Assembly: GCF_014656075.1 (NCBI RefSeq)
Contig: NZ_BNBS01000058.1
Location: 1 to 49,788, forward strand
From: Streptomyces hydrogenans
Lineage (GTDB): Bacteria > Actinomycetota > Actinomycetes > Streptomycetales > Streptomycetaceae
Direction: 5' to 3'
Length of the DNA: 49,788 nt
Below are positions 15,880 to 22,942 of the stretch, one piece after another. Within the stretch, counting starts at the first letter, position 1, and each line of letters begins with the position of its first letter. The notes under the pieces are model-generated. The model saw nothing but the letters and a program-made list of their open reading frames with translations. It had not been told where the DNA came from and ran no database searches. The translations under genes and the position numbers were made by a program.

Positions 15880-16398
15880 TCAGTCGTGCGGGGTCCAGAA
15901 CTCGACGAGGCGGCAGGAGCCGGGCTCGACGGACTTCCAGTTGCCGGTGAAGGTGAGGACGGCGTAGGCGGCCGTCGGGAAGCCGCTGTGGTTCATGCGG
16001 GCGAGGGTGTCGCCCTCGGCCTCGCCGGCGAGGACCTCGGCCAGGCCGTGCACGCCGGGGTTGTGGCCGATGACGAGGACGTCGTTCACGTCCTCCGGGA
16101 CCTCGTCGAGCAGGGCGATGAGCTCGCCGGGGGACGCCTCGTAGATCCGCTCCTCGTAGACCGTCCGGGGGCGCTCGGCCAGTTCGTGGACGGCGAGCTT
16201 CCACGTCTCGCGGGTGCGCGCGGCGGTCGAGCAGAGGGCCAGGTCGAAGTCGATGCCGGACTGGGCGAGCCGGCGGCCCGCCACGGGTGCGTCCTTGCGG
16301 CCGCGCTCGGCCAGCGGCCGCTCGTGGTCGGTCTCCTGGCCCCAGTCTGCCTTCGCGTGCCGGAGCAGCACGATCCTGCGGATTGTTTCGACGCTCAT
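15880..16398 (-). CDS. SixA-type histidine phosphatase
   Basis: This 172-residue protein is a small member of the phosphoglycerate-mutase-like histidine phosphatase superfamily. The catalytic motif LLRHAKADWG (His near residue 13), the RxxxT motif STAARTRETW and the second catalytic His in VIGHNPGVH are all present. SixA-like proteins dephosphorylate phosphohistidine on signalling or phosphotransfer proteins; the partner here is unknown. There is no signal peptide. It faces serB across a shared terminator. Confidence 0.9.
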   Translation of the reverse strand: MSVETIRRIVLLRHAKADWGQETDHERPLAERGRKDAPVAGRRLAQSGIDFDLALCSTAARTRETWKLAVHELAERPRTVYEERIYEASPGELIALLDEVPEDVNDVLVIGHNPGVHGLAEVLAGEAEGDTLARMNHSGFPTAAYAVLTFTGNWKSVEPGSCRLVEFWTPHD

Positions 16399-16433
16399 GG
16401 TCCACAGCTTGGCACGGATCGGCCCGCCCTGAC

Positions 16434-16637
16434 TCAGAGAGCGAGGGTTTGCCCGATTCGCTGGAGGAGCTGTCCCATCCCGCCGTCCCCGCCTGCCGCG
16501 GCGGCCTCACCGGGCCCGGTGACCAGCAGCAGGAGGACGGTGAAGGCGGCCACCGGGAGGGCGAGGGCCCACCAGGGCAGCCGGGTGTCGACGCCGGCGG
16601 GCGTGGTCCGGTCGCCGGTGCGGGTGAGGGCCGTCAT
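16434..16637 (-). CDS. Small single-pass membrane protein, unknown function
   Basis: This 67-residue protein has one clear membrane helix (about 21-41, PWWALALPVAAFTVLLLLV) and a short Gly/Ala-rich tail ending MGQLLQRIGQTLAL. The ATG at 16637 is supported by GGAGG five bases upstream; a longer frame to 16763 lacks such a site. I do not recognise a family. It lies 36 bases upstream of the SixA-like gene on the same strand, so cotranscription is likely. Confidence 0.7.
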   Translation of the reverse strand: MTALTRTGDRTTPAGVDTRLPWWALALPVAAFTVLLLLVTGPGEAAAAGGDGGMGQLLQRIGQTLAL

Positions 16638-16846
16638 GACCGCCTCCGTGGGGGAGCCCCCGGGACGCGGTCCTCGGGGTGGGTGGACGCCGCGGGAACC
16701 GCGGTGTGTCTCCACCGTAGGGAGCGCGGGGGCCGCGACCCATCCGGTGAGCCACCCAGTCACCCCTGAGACTTCCCCCTAGGGGATGCGGGGGTTGTCC
16801 CCACCCCCCGCTTCGGGTGGCGGGGTCCCGTGCCCCGGGGGCGGGG

Positions 16847-16963
16847 TCACGGGGAGGCGATCGAGGCGATGACGGCGATGACGGCTCCGATGCCGAGCAT
16901 CGCGCCGAGCACGAGGAGCAGCTTCTTCTGGCCGCCCTGGGGATTGGGTTCGAGTACGGGCAT
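16847..16963 (-). CDS. 38-residue SGM_5486-type transporter-associated membrane protein
   Basis: This tiny protein starts MPVLEPNPQGGQKKLLLVLG and continues with a hydrophobic helix ending IASIASP. I recall this as a conserved Streptomyces family (SGM_5486, transporter-associated), named because it always follows a transporter gene, as it does here. The ATG lies 17 bases after the stop of the CynX-type transporter, so it is the second gene of that unit. The conserved N-terminus (VLxPNPQ-GQKK) is cytoplasmic if the lysines set the topology. It is short enough to be missed by many gene finders. Function is unknown. Confidence 0.85.
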   Translation of the reverse strand: MPVLEPNPQGGQKKLLLVLGAMLGIGAVIAVIASIASP

Positions 16964-16980
16964 GGGCCCAGTCTCGCATC

Positions 16981-18282
16981 TCAGGTCTCGTCCTCGACCG
17001 TCCGGTCCCGTCCGGCGAGGACGCCCACGATCATCTGCGGCACCATCAGGCCGCCCATGAGGGCGATCGGCACGCCCCAGCCGCCGCTGTGCTGGTAGAG
17101 CACGCCGACGAGGAGGGGGCCGGGGATGGAGATGAGGTAGCCGACGCTCTGGGCGAAGGCGGAGAGGCGGACGACGCCGGCGCCGGTGCGCGAGCGCATG
17201 CCGATCATGGTGAGGGCGAGCGGGAAGGAGCAGTTGGAGATGCCCAGGAGGACGGCCCAGACCCAGGCGCCGCCGGACGGGGCCAGGAGGAGGCCGGTGT
17301 AGCCGACGAGGCCGCAGGTGCCGAGGGCGACGACGATCGGGCCCTGCTGCCGCATCCGGGTCGCCAGGCGCGGGATGACGAAGGCGAGCGGGACGCCCAT
17401 GACCATGGTCACCGCGAGCAGGACCCCGGCGGTGGAGGCAGGGACGCCGGAGTCGCGGAAGATCTGCGGCATCCAGCCCATGGTGATGTACGCGCCGGTG
17501 GCCTGGAGGCCGAAGAAGCAGGCCAGGGCCCAGGCGGTGCGGCTGCGGTACATCGGCCGGGACGCGGTGGCGGAGGCTTCCGCGGGGGCGGGGGCGGCCG
17601 GGGCGCCCTTCTCCGTGCGGGTGGTGCCGGTGCGGTCCTTGACGAGCGGGAGCCAGGGCAGGACGGCGAGGGCGGCGAGGACCGCCCAGACGCCGAGGCC
17701 GAGGCGCCAGTCGCCGCCGAGGGCGTCGGTCATCGGGACGGTGAGGGCGGCGGCGAGCGAGGTGCCGAGCGCGAGGGCCATGGAGTACAGGCCGGTCATG
17801 GAGCCGATGCGGTCGGGGAAGTACCGCTTGACGATGACCGGCATCAGGATGTTGCTGACCGCGATGCCCATGAGGGCGAGGGCGCTGGCGGCGAGGAAGC
17901 CGGCGGTGCCGGTCGCGAGGGGGCGCAGCAGCAGGCCCGCGAGGATGGCGGCCATGCCGGCGCAGACGACGGCGGCGGGGCCGAAGCGGCGGGCCAGGCG
18001 CGGGGCGGTGATGCCGAAGACCGCGAAGCAGAGCGGCGGCACGGAGGTGAGGACGCCGGCGACGGTGCCGCTCATGTGCAGGGTGGCGCTGACCTCTTCG
18101 AGGAGGGCGCCCAGGCTGGTGATCGCGGGGCGCAGGTTGAGCGCGGCGAGGACGAGGCCGGCGGTGACGAAGCCGAGGGTCCAGCGGGCGCCGCGGCCGG
18201 CCTGCGGGGCGGATATCGGGTCCCGCAGGGCGGAGGAGGGCCGCGCGGGGGCGGCGGCGAGGGTCTTCGGCTCGTCTGACAT
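16981..18282 (-). CDS. CynX/NimT-family MFS transporter
   Basis: This 433-residue protein has 12 predicted membrane helices with a basic, Ala/Thr-rich central loop (about 205-245). The first helices carry LAALNLRPAITSLGALLEEV, the mark of the CynX/NimT branch (cyanate, 2-nitroimidazole and related transporters). The substrate is unknown. The ATG at 18282 has no ribosome site but lies six bases after TATGAT, so the mRNA is probably leaderless. It is divergent from a FadR-type regulator whose gene shares this promoter region and is the obvious candidate controller. Confidence 0.9.
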   Translation of the reverse strand: MSDEPKTLAAAPARPSSALRDPISAPQAGRGARWTLGFVTAGLVLAALNLRPAITSLGALLEEVSATLHMSGTVAGVLTSVPPLCFAVFGITAPRLARRFGPAAVVCAGMAAILAGLLLRPLATGTAGFLAASALALMGIAVSNILMPVIVKRYFPDRIGSMTGLYSMALALGTSLAAALTVPMTDALGGDWRLGLGVWAVLAALAVLPWLPLVKDRTGTTRTEKGAPAAPAPAEASATASRPMYRSRTAWALACFFGLQATGAYITMGWMPQIFRDSGVPASTAGVLLAVTMVMGVPLAFVIPRLATRMRQQGPIVVALGTCGLVGYTGLLLAPSGGAWVWAVLLGISNCSFPLALTMIGMRSRTGAGVVRLSAFAQSVGYLISIPGPLLVGVLYQHSGGWGVPIALMGGLMVPQMIVGVLAGRDRTVEDET

Positions 18283-18288
18283 GGAGCC

Positions 18289-18294
18289 ATCATA
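18289..18294 (-). promoter_or_regulatory. -10 box of the MFS transporter gene (leaderless)
   Basis: TATGAT on the minus strand, six bases before the ATG, is a near-consensus -10. A GACAAC hexamer lies 17 bases further upstream as a possible -35 and overlaps the palindromes listed next. Confidence 0.6.
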
Positions 18295-18295
18295 G

Positions 18296-18322
18296 AATCA
18301 TGGGATGATTGGTTGTCCAATC
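18296..18322. promoter_or_regulatory. Two overlapping palindromes, probable operator for the FadR-type regulator
   Basis: AATCATGGGATGATT (18296-18310, 6-3-6 perfect) overlaps GATTGGTTGTCCAATC (18307-18322, 6-4-6 perfect). They lie between the divergent transporter and regulator genes and cover the spacer and -35 of the transporter promoter. The second resembles the TGGTxxxxCCA-type sites of FadR-subfamily GntR proteins. Confidence 0.6.
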
Positions 18323-18339
18323 TCGAACGATCCCCTCTC

Positions 18340-18475
18340 CGACGATCTCGACCGGCCCCTTTACCCTCGACCAACCCCCGCACCTCGACCGACCACCTCC
18401 CCGGACCGACCCCTCCCCCGACCGACCACCCTCCCTCGACCGGTCCCCTCCTCGAACGCACGTGAAGGCGAGTCA
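18340..18475 (+). other. C-rich, G-poor leader of the FadR-type regulator gene
   Basis: This leader is strongly strand-asymmetric: I count 36 C and 8 G in 18361-18420. Units such as CCTCGACCGACCAC recur at irregular intervals. A C-over-G bubble of this kind is the signature of Rho loading sites (rut). No hairpin or ORF is evident. Confidence 0.5.
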
Positions 18476-18478
18476 CCC

Positions 18479-19180
18479 ATGGCCCTCGGGCACCCCCGGC
18501 GCACCGGTCTCACCGACCAGGTGATCGCCGAACTGCGGAACCAGATCACCTCCGGCGAGTGGCCGGTGGGCTCCCGCATCCCGACCGAGCCCGAGCTGGT
18601 CGAGCAGCTCGGCGTGGCCCGCAACACGGTCCGCGAGGCGGTCCGCGCCCTCGCCCACAACGGGCTCCTCGACATCCGGCAGGGATCCGGCACCTACGTG
18701 GCGGCGACGAGCGAACTGGCCGGGGTGATGCACCGGCGGTTCGCGGACTCCGACCCGCGGCACGTGGCGGAGCTGCGCTCCACCCTGGAGTCGGCCGCCG
18801 CCCGGTTCGCGGCGGGGCGGCGCTCCGAGCGGGACCTGGGGCAGCTGGACGCGCTGCTGGTGCGGCGCGAGGAGGCCTGGGAGTCGGGGGACGCGGAGCG
18901 GTTCGTGACGGTGGACGCGGCCTTCCACCACGCGGTGGTGGCGGCGGCCGGCAACGACGTCCTCACGGAGCTCTACGCGGACCTGGGCGACCTGCTGCGC
19001 CAGTGGCTGCGCGACGACGTGGGGCAGGAGCTGCGGCCGGAGAACCACATGGACCACGCGCGTCTGGTGGCGGCGATCCGGGCCGGGGACGCGGAGCGGG
19101 CGGCCGAGGAGGCGGCGGGCTACCCGTTCATGTGCCTGGGCGGGCGGAAGGAGCAGGATCCGTCACCGGCTCGTGGGTGA
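18479..19180 (+). CDS. FadR/GntR-family transcriptional regulator
   Basis: This 233-residue regulator has an N-terminal winged helix (about 10-75: IRSGEW-type turn ITSGEWPVGSRIPTE, LGVARNTVREAVRALAHNGL, RQGSGTYVA) and a C-terminal all-helical FCD ligand domain (about 95-220). The latter has FVTVDAAFHHAVVAAAGND and the second His in MDHARLVAAI, residues that usually bind a metal. It probably represses the divergent CynX-type transporter gene and itself; the inducer is unknown. Its 3' end overlaps the convergent secreted-protein gene by 53 bases. Confidence 0.92.
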   Translation: MALGHPRRTGLTDQVIAELRNQITSGEWPVGSRIPTEPELVEQLGVARNTVREAVRALAHNGLLDIRQGSGTYVAATSELAGVMHRRFADSDPRHVAELRSTLESAAARFAAGRRSERDLGQLDALLVRREEAWESGDAERFVTVDAAFHHAVVAAAGNDVLTELYADLGDLLRQWLRDDVGQELRPENHMDHARLVAAIRAGDAERAAEEAAGYPFMCLGGRKEQDPSPARG

Positions 19181-19535
19181 CCCAGGCGGAGCGGACCTCC
19201 TTCCAGCAGCGGGCGGTGAGCGTCGCGTAGTCGGCGGGCGCGACGTCCACGGGCGCGCTGTCGGCGTCCAGGTCCCACCAGGGGTCGCACTCGACGTGGA
19301 GCCGTACGCGGTCGGTCCGCGGGTAGGGGTTCCGGCAGTGCGCGGTGACCCGGGTGCCCTCGACGACCGTGTGGCAGGAGGAGCCGAAGTCCTCCGGGGC
19401 CTCGGCGGCCGGGACGCTGACGGCGGGTTCCTCGGCGGGGGCGGGGGCCGCGTGGACCTCCGCGGCGACGGCGGTCCCGAGAAGCAGGGCGGCGACCGAG
19501 GCGTGGGCGGCGAAGCCGCGATGGAGCGCGCGCAT
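19128..19535 (-). CDS. Secreted protein of unknown function with paired cysteines
   Basis: This 135-residue protein has a signal peptide (about 1-29, ALLLGTAVAAEVHAAPAPA) and a mature part with four Cys (SSCHTVVEG, AHCRNPYP, HVECDPWWD, ARCWKEV), which suggests two disulfides. No family is recognised. The ATG at 19535 has GGAGGAGG upstream. The last 53 bases run antisense into the end of the FadR-type regulator gene, so the two transcripts are complementary there. Confidence 0.75.
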   Translation of the reverse strand: MRALHRGFAAHASVAALLLGTAVAAEVHAAPAPAEEPAVSVPAAEAPEDFGSSCHTVVEGTRVTAHCRNPYPRTDRVRLHVECDPWWDLDADSAPVDVAPADYATLTARCWKEVRSAWVTHEPVTDPAPSARPGT

Positions 19536-19644
19536 GCCCGTACCTCCTCCCCGTGAGTAGCCGGAACGACACGCTCCGACCAGTCTGCGGTGATCCGCCG
19601 GACTTTTCGACTCGGGGAGGCGGCCCCCGGGGCGGGCACGGAAA

Positions 19645-19696
19645 CGGCCGGGGCCGGGTGCCCGCCCCCGGAGGGACGAGCACCCGGCCCCGGCCG
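19645..19696 (-). terminator. Terminator of the fabG-fabI operon
   Basis: A perfect 17-bp stem, CGGCCGGGGCCGGGTGC (19645-19661) against 19680-19696, with an 18-nt loop lies 25 bases past the fabI stop codon. Confidence 0.85.
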
Positions 19697-19721
19697 GGGC
19701 ACGGGGAGCGCTACGGAGCCG

Positions 19722-20498
19722 TCAGGCGCCGATCGCGTGCAGGCCGCCGTCGACGTGGACGATCTCGCCCGTGGTCTTCGGGAACCAGTCGGAGAGCAGG
19801 GCCACGATGGCGCGGCCGGCCGGCTCCGGGTCGGAGAGGTCCCACGACAGCGGGGAGCGGCTGTCCCAGACCTTCGCCAGCTCGCCGAAGCCCGGGATGG
19901 ACTTGGCGGCCATGGAGCCGAGCGGGCCGGCCGAGACCAGGTTGCAGCGGATGTCCTGCTTGCCCAGGTCACGGGCCATGTAGCGGCTGGTGGCCTCCAG
20001 GGCGGCCTTGGCCGGGCCCATCCAGTCGTACTGCGGCCAGGCGAACTTCGCGTCGAAGGTGAGGCCGACGACCGAGCCGCCCTCGCTCATCAGCGGCAGC
20101 AGCGCCATGGTCAGGGACTTCAGGGAGAAGGCCGAGACGTGCATGGCGGTGGCGACGGACTCGAACGGCGTGTTGAGGAAGTTGCCGCCGAGGGCGTCCT
20201 GCGGCGCGAAGCCGATGGAGTGCACGACGCCGTCGAGGCGGTCGCCCAGGTGCTCGCGGACCTGGCCCTCCAGGCGGGCGAGGTGCTCGTCGTTGGAGAC
20301 GTCGAGCTCCAGGACCTTGACCTTCTCCGGGTGCGGGAGCTTCTTGGCGATGCGCTCGGTCAGCGTCGGCCGGGGCCAGGCGGTGAGGATGATCTCCGCG
20401 CCCTGCTCCTGGGCCAGCTTCGCGGCGTGGAAGGCGATGGAGGACTCCATCAGCACACCGGTGATGAGGATCTTCTTGCCCTCGAGGATTCCAGCCAT
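19722..20498 (-). CDS. fabI: Enoyl-[acyl-carrier-protein] reductase (NADH), FabI/InhA
   Basis: This 258-residue enzyme reduces trans-2-enoyl-ACP in each cycle of type II fatty acid synthesis. It is a FabI/InhA-type SDR: GKKILITGVLMESSIAFHAA (NADH site), SIGFAPQ, and the Y-x6-K catalytic pair Y157/K164 in AWPQYDWMGPAKAALEA. The tail GEIVHVDGGLHAIGA is typical. It lies five bases after fabG, so the two reductases of the elongation cycle are made together. I recall the same pair in S. coelicolor (SCO1815-SCO1814). Confidence 0.96.
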   Translation of the reverse strand: MAGILEGKKILITGVLMESSIAFHAAKLAQEQGAEIILTAWPRPTLTERIAKKLPHPEKVKVLELDVSNDEHLARLEGQVREHLGDRLDGVVHSIGFAPQDALGGNFLNTPFESVATAMHVSAFSLKSLTMALLPLMSEGGSVVGLTFDAKFAWPQYDWMGPAKAALEATSRYMARDLGKQDIRCNLVSAGPLGSMAAKSIPGFGELAKVWDSRSPLSWDLSDPEPAGRAIVALLSDWFPKTTGEIVHVDGGLHAIGA

Positions 20499-20503
20499 GG
20501 TGA

Positions 20504-21223
20504 TCAGTGACCCATTCCCAGTCCGCCGTCAACCGGAATGACGGCTCCAGTGATGTACGAGGCGTCGTCGGAGGCGAGGAACCTCACGGCCGCGGCGATC
20601 TCCTCCGGCTGCGCGTAGCGGCCGAGCGGGACCTGGGACACGATGCCCGCGCGCTGCTCGTCGGTGAGCACGGAGGTCATGTCGGTGTCCACGAAACCGG
20701 GCGCGACGACGTTGAAGGTGATGTTCCGCGAGCCGAGCTCACGGGCGAGCGAGCGGGCGAAGCCGACCAGGCCGGCCTTGGAGGCGGCGTAGTTGGCCTG
20801 GCCCGCGGAGCCCAGCAGGCCGACGACCGAGGAGATCAGGACGACGCGGCCCTTCTTGGCGCGGAGCATGCCGCGGTTGGCGCGCTTCACGACGCGGAAG
20901 GTGCCGGTGAGGTTGGTGTCGACGACGGACGTGAAGTCCTCCTCCGACATGCGCATGAGGAGCTGGTCCTTCGTCACGCCGGCGTTGGCCACGAGGACCT
21001 CGACCGGACCGTGCTTCTCCTCGATCTCCTTGTACGCCTGCTCCACCTGCTCGGCGTCGGTGATGTCGCACTTGACGGCCAGGCAGCCCAGCTCGGTCAG
21101 CGCGGCCGGCGGCTCGCCGGAGCGGTACGTGAACGCGACCTGGTCGCCGGCCTCGGCGAACGCGCGGGCGATGGCGAGGCCGATGCCCCGGTTTCCTCCG
21201 GTGACGAGAACCGAGCGGCTCAA
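20504..21223 (-). CDS. fabG: 3-oxoacyl-[acyl-carrier-protein] reductase FabG
   Basis: This 239-residue NADPH-dependent SDR reduces 3-ketoacyl-ACP. It has the cofactor motif VTGGNRGIG, ANAG (79-82), the catalytic triad S132, Y145, K149 (SSVVGLLG, NYAASKAG) and the C-terminal GAVIPVDGGLGMGH. The start is TTG at 21223, giving MSRSVLVTGG, with AAGGG seven bases upstream; the longer open frame upstream has no support. First gene of the fabG-fabI operon, divergent from tldD. Perfect dyads upstream may control it. Confidence 0.96.
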   Translation of the reverse strand: MSRSVLVTGGNRGIGLAIARAFAEAGDQVAFTYRSGEPPAALTELGCLAVKCDITDAEQVEQAYKEIEEKHGPVEVLVANAGVTKDQLLMRMSEEDFTSVVDTNLTGTFRVVKRANRGMLRAKKGRVVLISSVVGLLGSAGQANYAASKAGLVGFARSLARELGSRNITFNVVAPGFVDTDMTSVLTDEQRAGIVSQVPLGRYAQPEEIAAAVRFLASDDASYITGAVIPVDGGLGMGH

Positions 21224-21274
21224 CGGATCACCCTTTCGATCAGCGGTCTGGTACGTCGAAAACCTATCGGTCCG

Positions 21275-21291
21275 TTCCGCGATCCGCGGAA
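21275..21291. promoter_or_regulatory. Perfect palindrome upstream of fabG
   Basis: TTCCGCG-ATC-CGCGGAA is a perfect 7-3-7 inverted repeat. A GATAGG-like -10 for fabG lies just downstream on the minus strand, which would place the palindrome over the promoter spacer. A regulator of fatty acid synthesis is an obvious idea, but none is encoded nearby. Confidence 0.45.
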
Positions 21292-21300
21292 TCGGGCCCT

Positions 21301-21326
21301 GACAGTGGCGTACGGATGTCACTGTC
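21301..21326. promoter_or_regulatory. Second inverted repeat in the fabG-tldD intergenic region
   Basis: GACAGTG (21301-21307) and CACTGTC (21320-21326) form a perfect 7-12-7 inverted repeat between the divergent fabG and tldD genes. It could be an operator for either direction or a hairpin in the tldD leader. Confidence 0.35.
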
Positions 21327-21409
21327 GGGTCCCTACAGAAATCCCTGGGCATCCCGGCCCAAAGCGCGACATGATCGGGGCGACCGGTCGCACATGACAG
21401 GAGACAGCT

Positions 21410-22942
21410 GTGCCATCTGAGGCCCATTCCATCGATCCGGCCTTCACGGCCCTGCCGCTGAGGGCGCTCGCCGACGCGGCGCTCGCCCGGGCGCGGGCGC
21501 TCGGCGCCGAGCACGCGGACTTCCGGCTCGAACGAGTCCGGTCCGCCGCCTGGCGGCTGCGGGACGCCAGGCCCGCGGGGTCCTCGGACACCACCGACCT
21601 CGGCTACGCCGTGCGGGTGGTGCACGGCGGGGCCTGGGGCTTCGCCTCCGGGGTCGACCTGACCATGGACGGGGCCGCCCGGGTCGCCTCGCAGGCGGTG
21701 GCCATGGCGCAGCTGTCGGCGCAGGTCATCGCGGCGGCCGGCTCGGACGAGCGGGTGGAGCTGGCGCCGGAGCCGGTGCACGCGGACCGGACGTGGATCT
21801 CCTCGTACGAGATCGACCCGTTCTCCGTGCCGGCCGAGGAGAAGAGCGCGCTGCTCGCCGACTGGTCGGGGCGGCTGCTGCGGGCCGACGGGGTGGCGCA
21901 CGTGGACGCCTCGCTGCTCACGGTCTTCGAGAACAAGTTCTACGCGGACACCGCGGGCACCGTCACCACCCAGCAGCGGGTGCGGCTCCACCCGCAGCTC
22001 ACCGCGACCGCCGTGGACGGCACCACCGGCGAGTTCGACTCGATGCGGACGATCGCGCCGCCGGTCGGCCGGGGCTGGGAGTACCTGACCGGGACCGGCT
22101 GGGACTGGGACAAGGAGCTGGAGGAGATCCCGGAGCTGCTCGCCGAGAAGATGCGGGCGCCGAGCGTCGAGGCTGGCCGCTACGACCTGGTCGTCGACCC
22201 GTCCAACCTGTGGCTGACGATCCACGAGTCGATCGGTCACGCCACCGAGCTGGACCGGGCGCTGGGCTACGAGGCGGCGTACGCGGGCACCTCCTTCGCC
22301 ACCTTCGACCAGCTGGGCAAGCTGGCGTACGGCTCCTCGGTGATGAACGTGACCGGTGACCGCACGGCCGAGCACGGCCTGGCGACGATCGGGTACGACG
22401 ACGAGGGCGTCGAGGGGCAGTCCTGGGACCTGGTGAAGGACGGCACGCTCGTCGGCTACCAGCTGGACCGGCGGATCGCGAAGCTCACCGGCCTGGGGCG
22501 GTCCAACGGCTGCGCGTTCGCGGACTCCCCCGCGCACGTGCCGGTCCAGCGGATGGCGAACGTGTCGCTCCGGCCCGACCCGGGCGGCCTGTCCACGGAG
22601 GACCTGATCGGCGGCGTCGAGCGGGGCATCTACGTGGTCGGCGACCGGTCCTGGTCGATCGACATGCAGCGATACAATTTCCAGTTCACCGGCCAGCGCT
22701 TCTTCCGCATCGAGAACGGCCGGCTGGCCGGGCAGCTGCGGGACGTGGCGTACCAGGCCACCACCACCGACTTCTGGGGCTCGATGGAGCAGGTCGGCGG
22801 CCCGCAGACCTACGTCCTCGGCGGCGCCTTCAACTGCGGCAAGGCCCAGCCGGGTCAGGTCGCGGCCGTCTCCCACGGCTGCCCCTCCGCCCTCTTCCGG
22901 GGCGTCAACATTCTGAACACGACGCAGGAGGCCGGTCGATGA
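21410..22942 (+). CDS. tldD: TldD-family zinc metalloprotease subunit
   Basis: This 510-residue protein is the catalytic subunit of the TldD/TldE (PmbA) protease, which processes small peptides such as microcins in E. coli and is of unknown use in Streptomyces. The zinc-binding HExxxH motif is visible as IHESIGHATE (His272, Glu273, His277), and the C-terminal QYNFQFTGQRFFRIENG-type region fits the family. The GTG start at 21410 follows CAGGAGACAG. Its stop overlaps the next start (ATGA), so TldD and TldE are translationally coupled. Confidence 0.94.
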   Translation: MPSEAHSIDPAFTALPLRALADAALARARALGAEHADFRLERVRSAAWRLRDARPAGSSDTTDLGYAVRVVHGGAWGFASGVDLTMDGAARVASQAVAMAQLSAQVIAAAGSDERVELAPEPVHADRTWISSYEIDPFSVPAEEKSALLADWSGRLLRADGVAHVDASLLTVFENKFYADTAGTVTTQQRVRLHPQLTATAVDGTTGEFDSMRTIAPPVGRGWEYLTGTGWDWDKELEEIPELLAEKMRAPSVEAGRYDLVVDPSNLWLTIHESIGHATELDRALGYEAAYAGTSFATFDQLGKLAYGSSVMNVTGDRTAEHGLATIGYDDEGVEGQSWDLVKDGTLVGYQLDRRIAKLTGLGRSNGCAFADSPAHVPVQRMANVSLRPDPGGLSTEDLIGGVERGIYVVGDRSWSIDMQRYNFQFTGQRFFRIENGRLAGQLRDVAYQATTTDFWGSMEQVGGPQTYVLGGAFNCGKAQPGQVAAVSHGCPSALFRGVNILNTTQEAGR

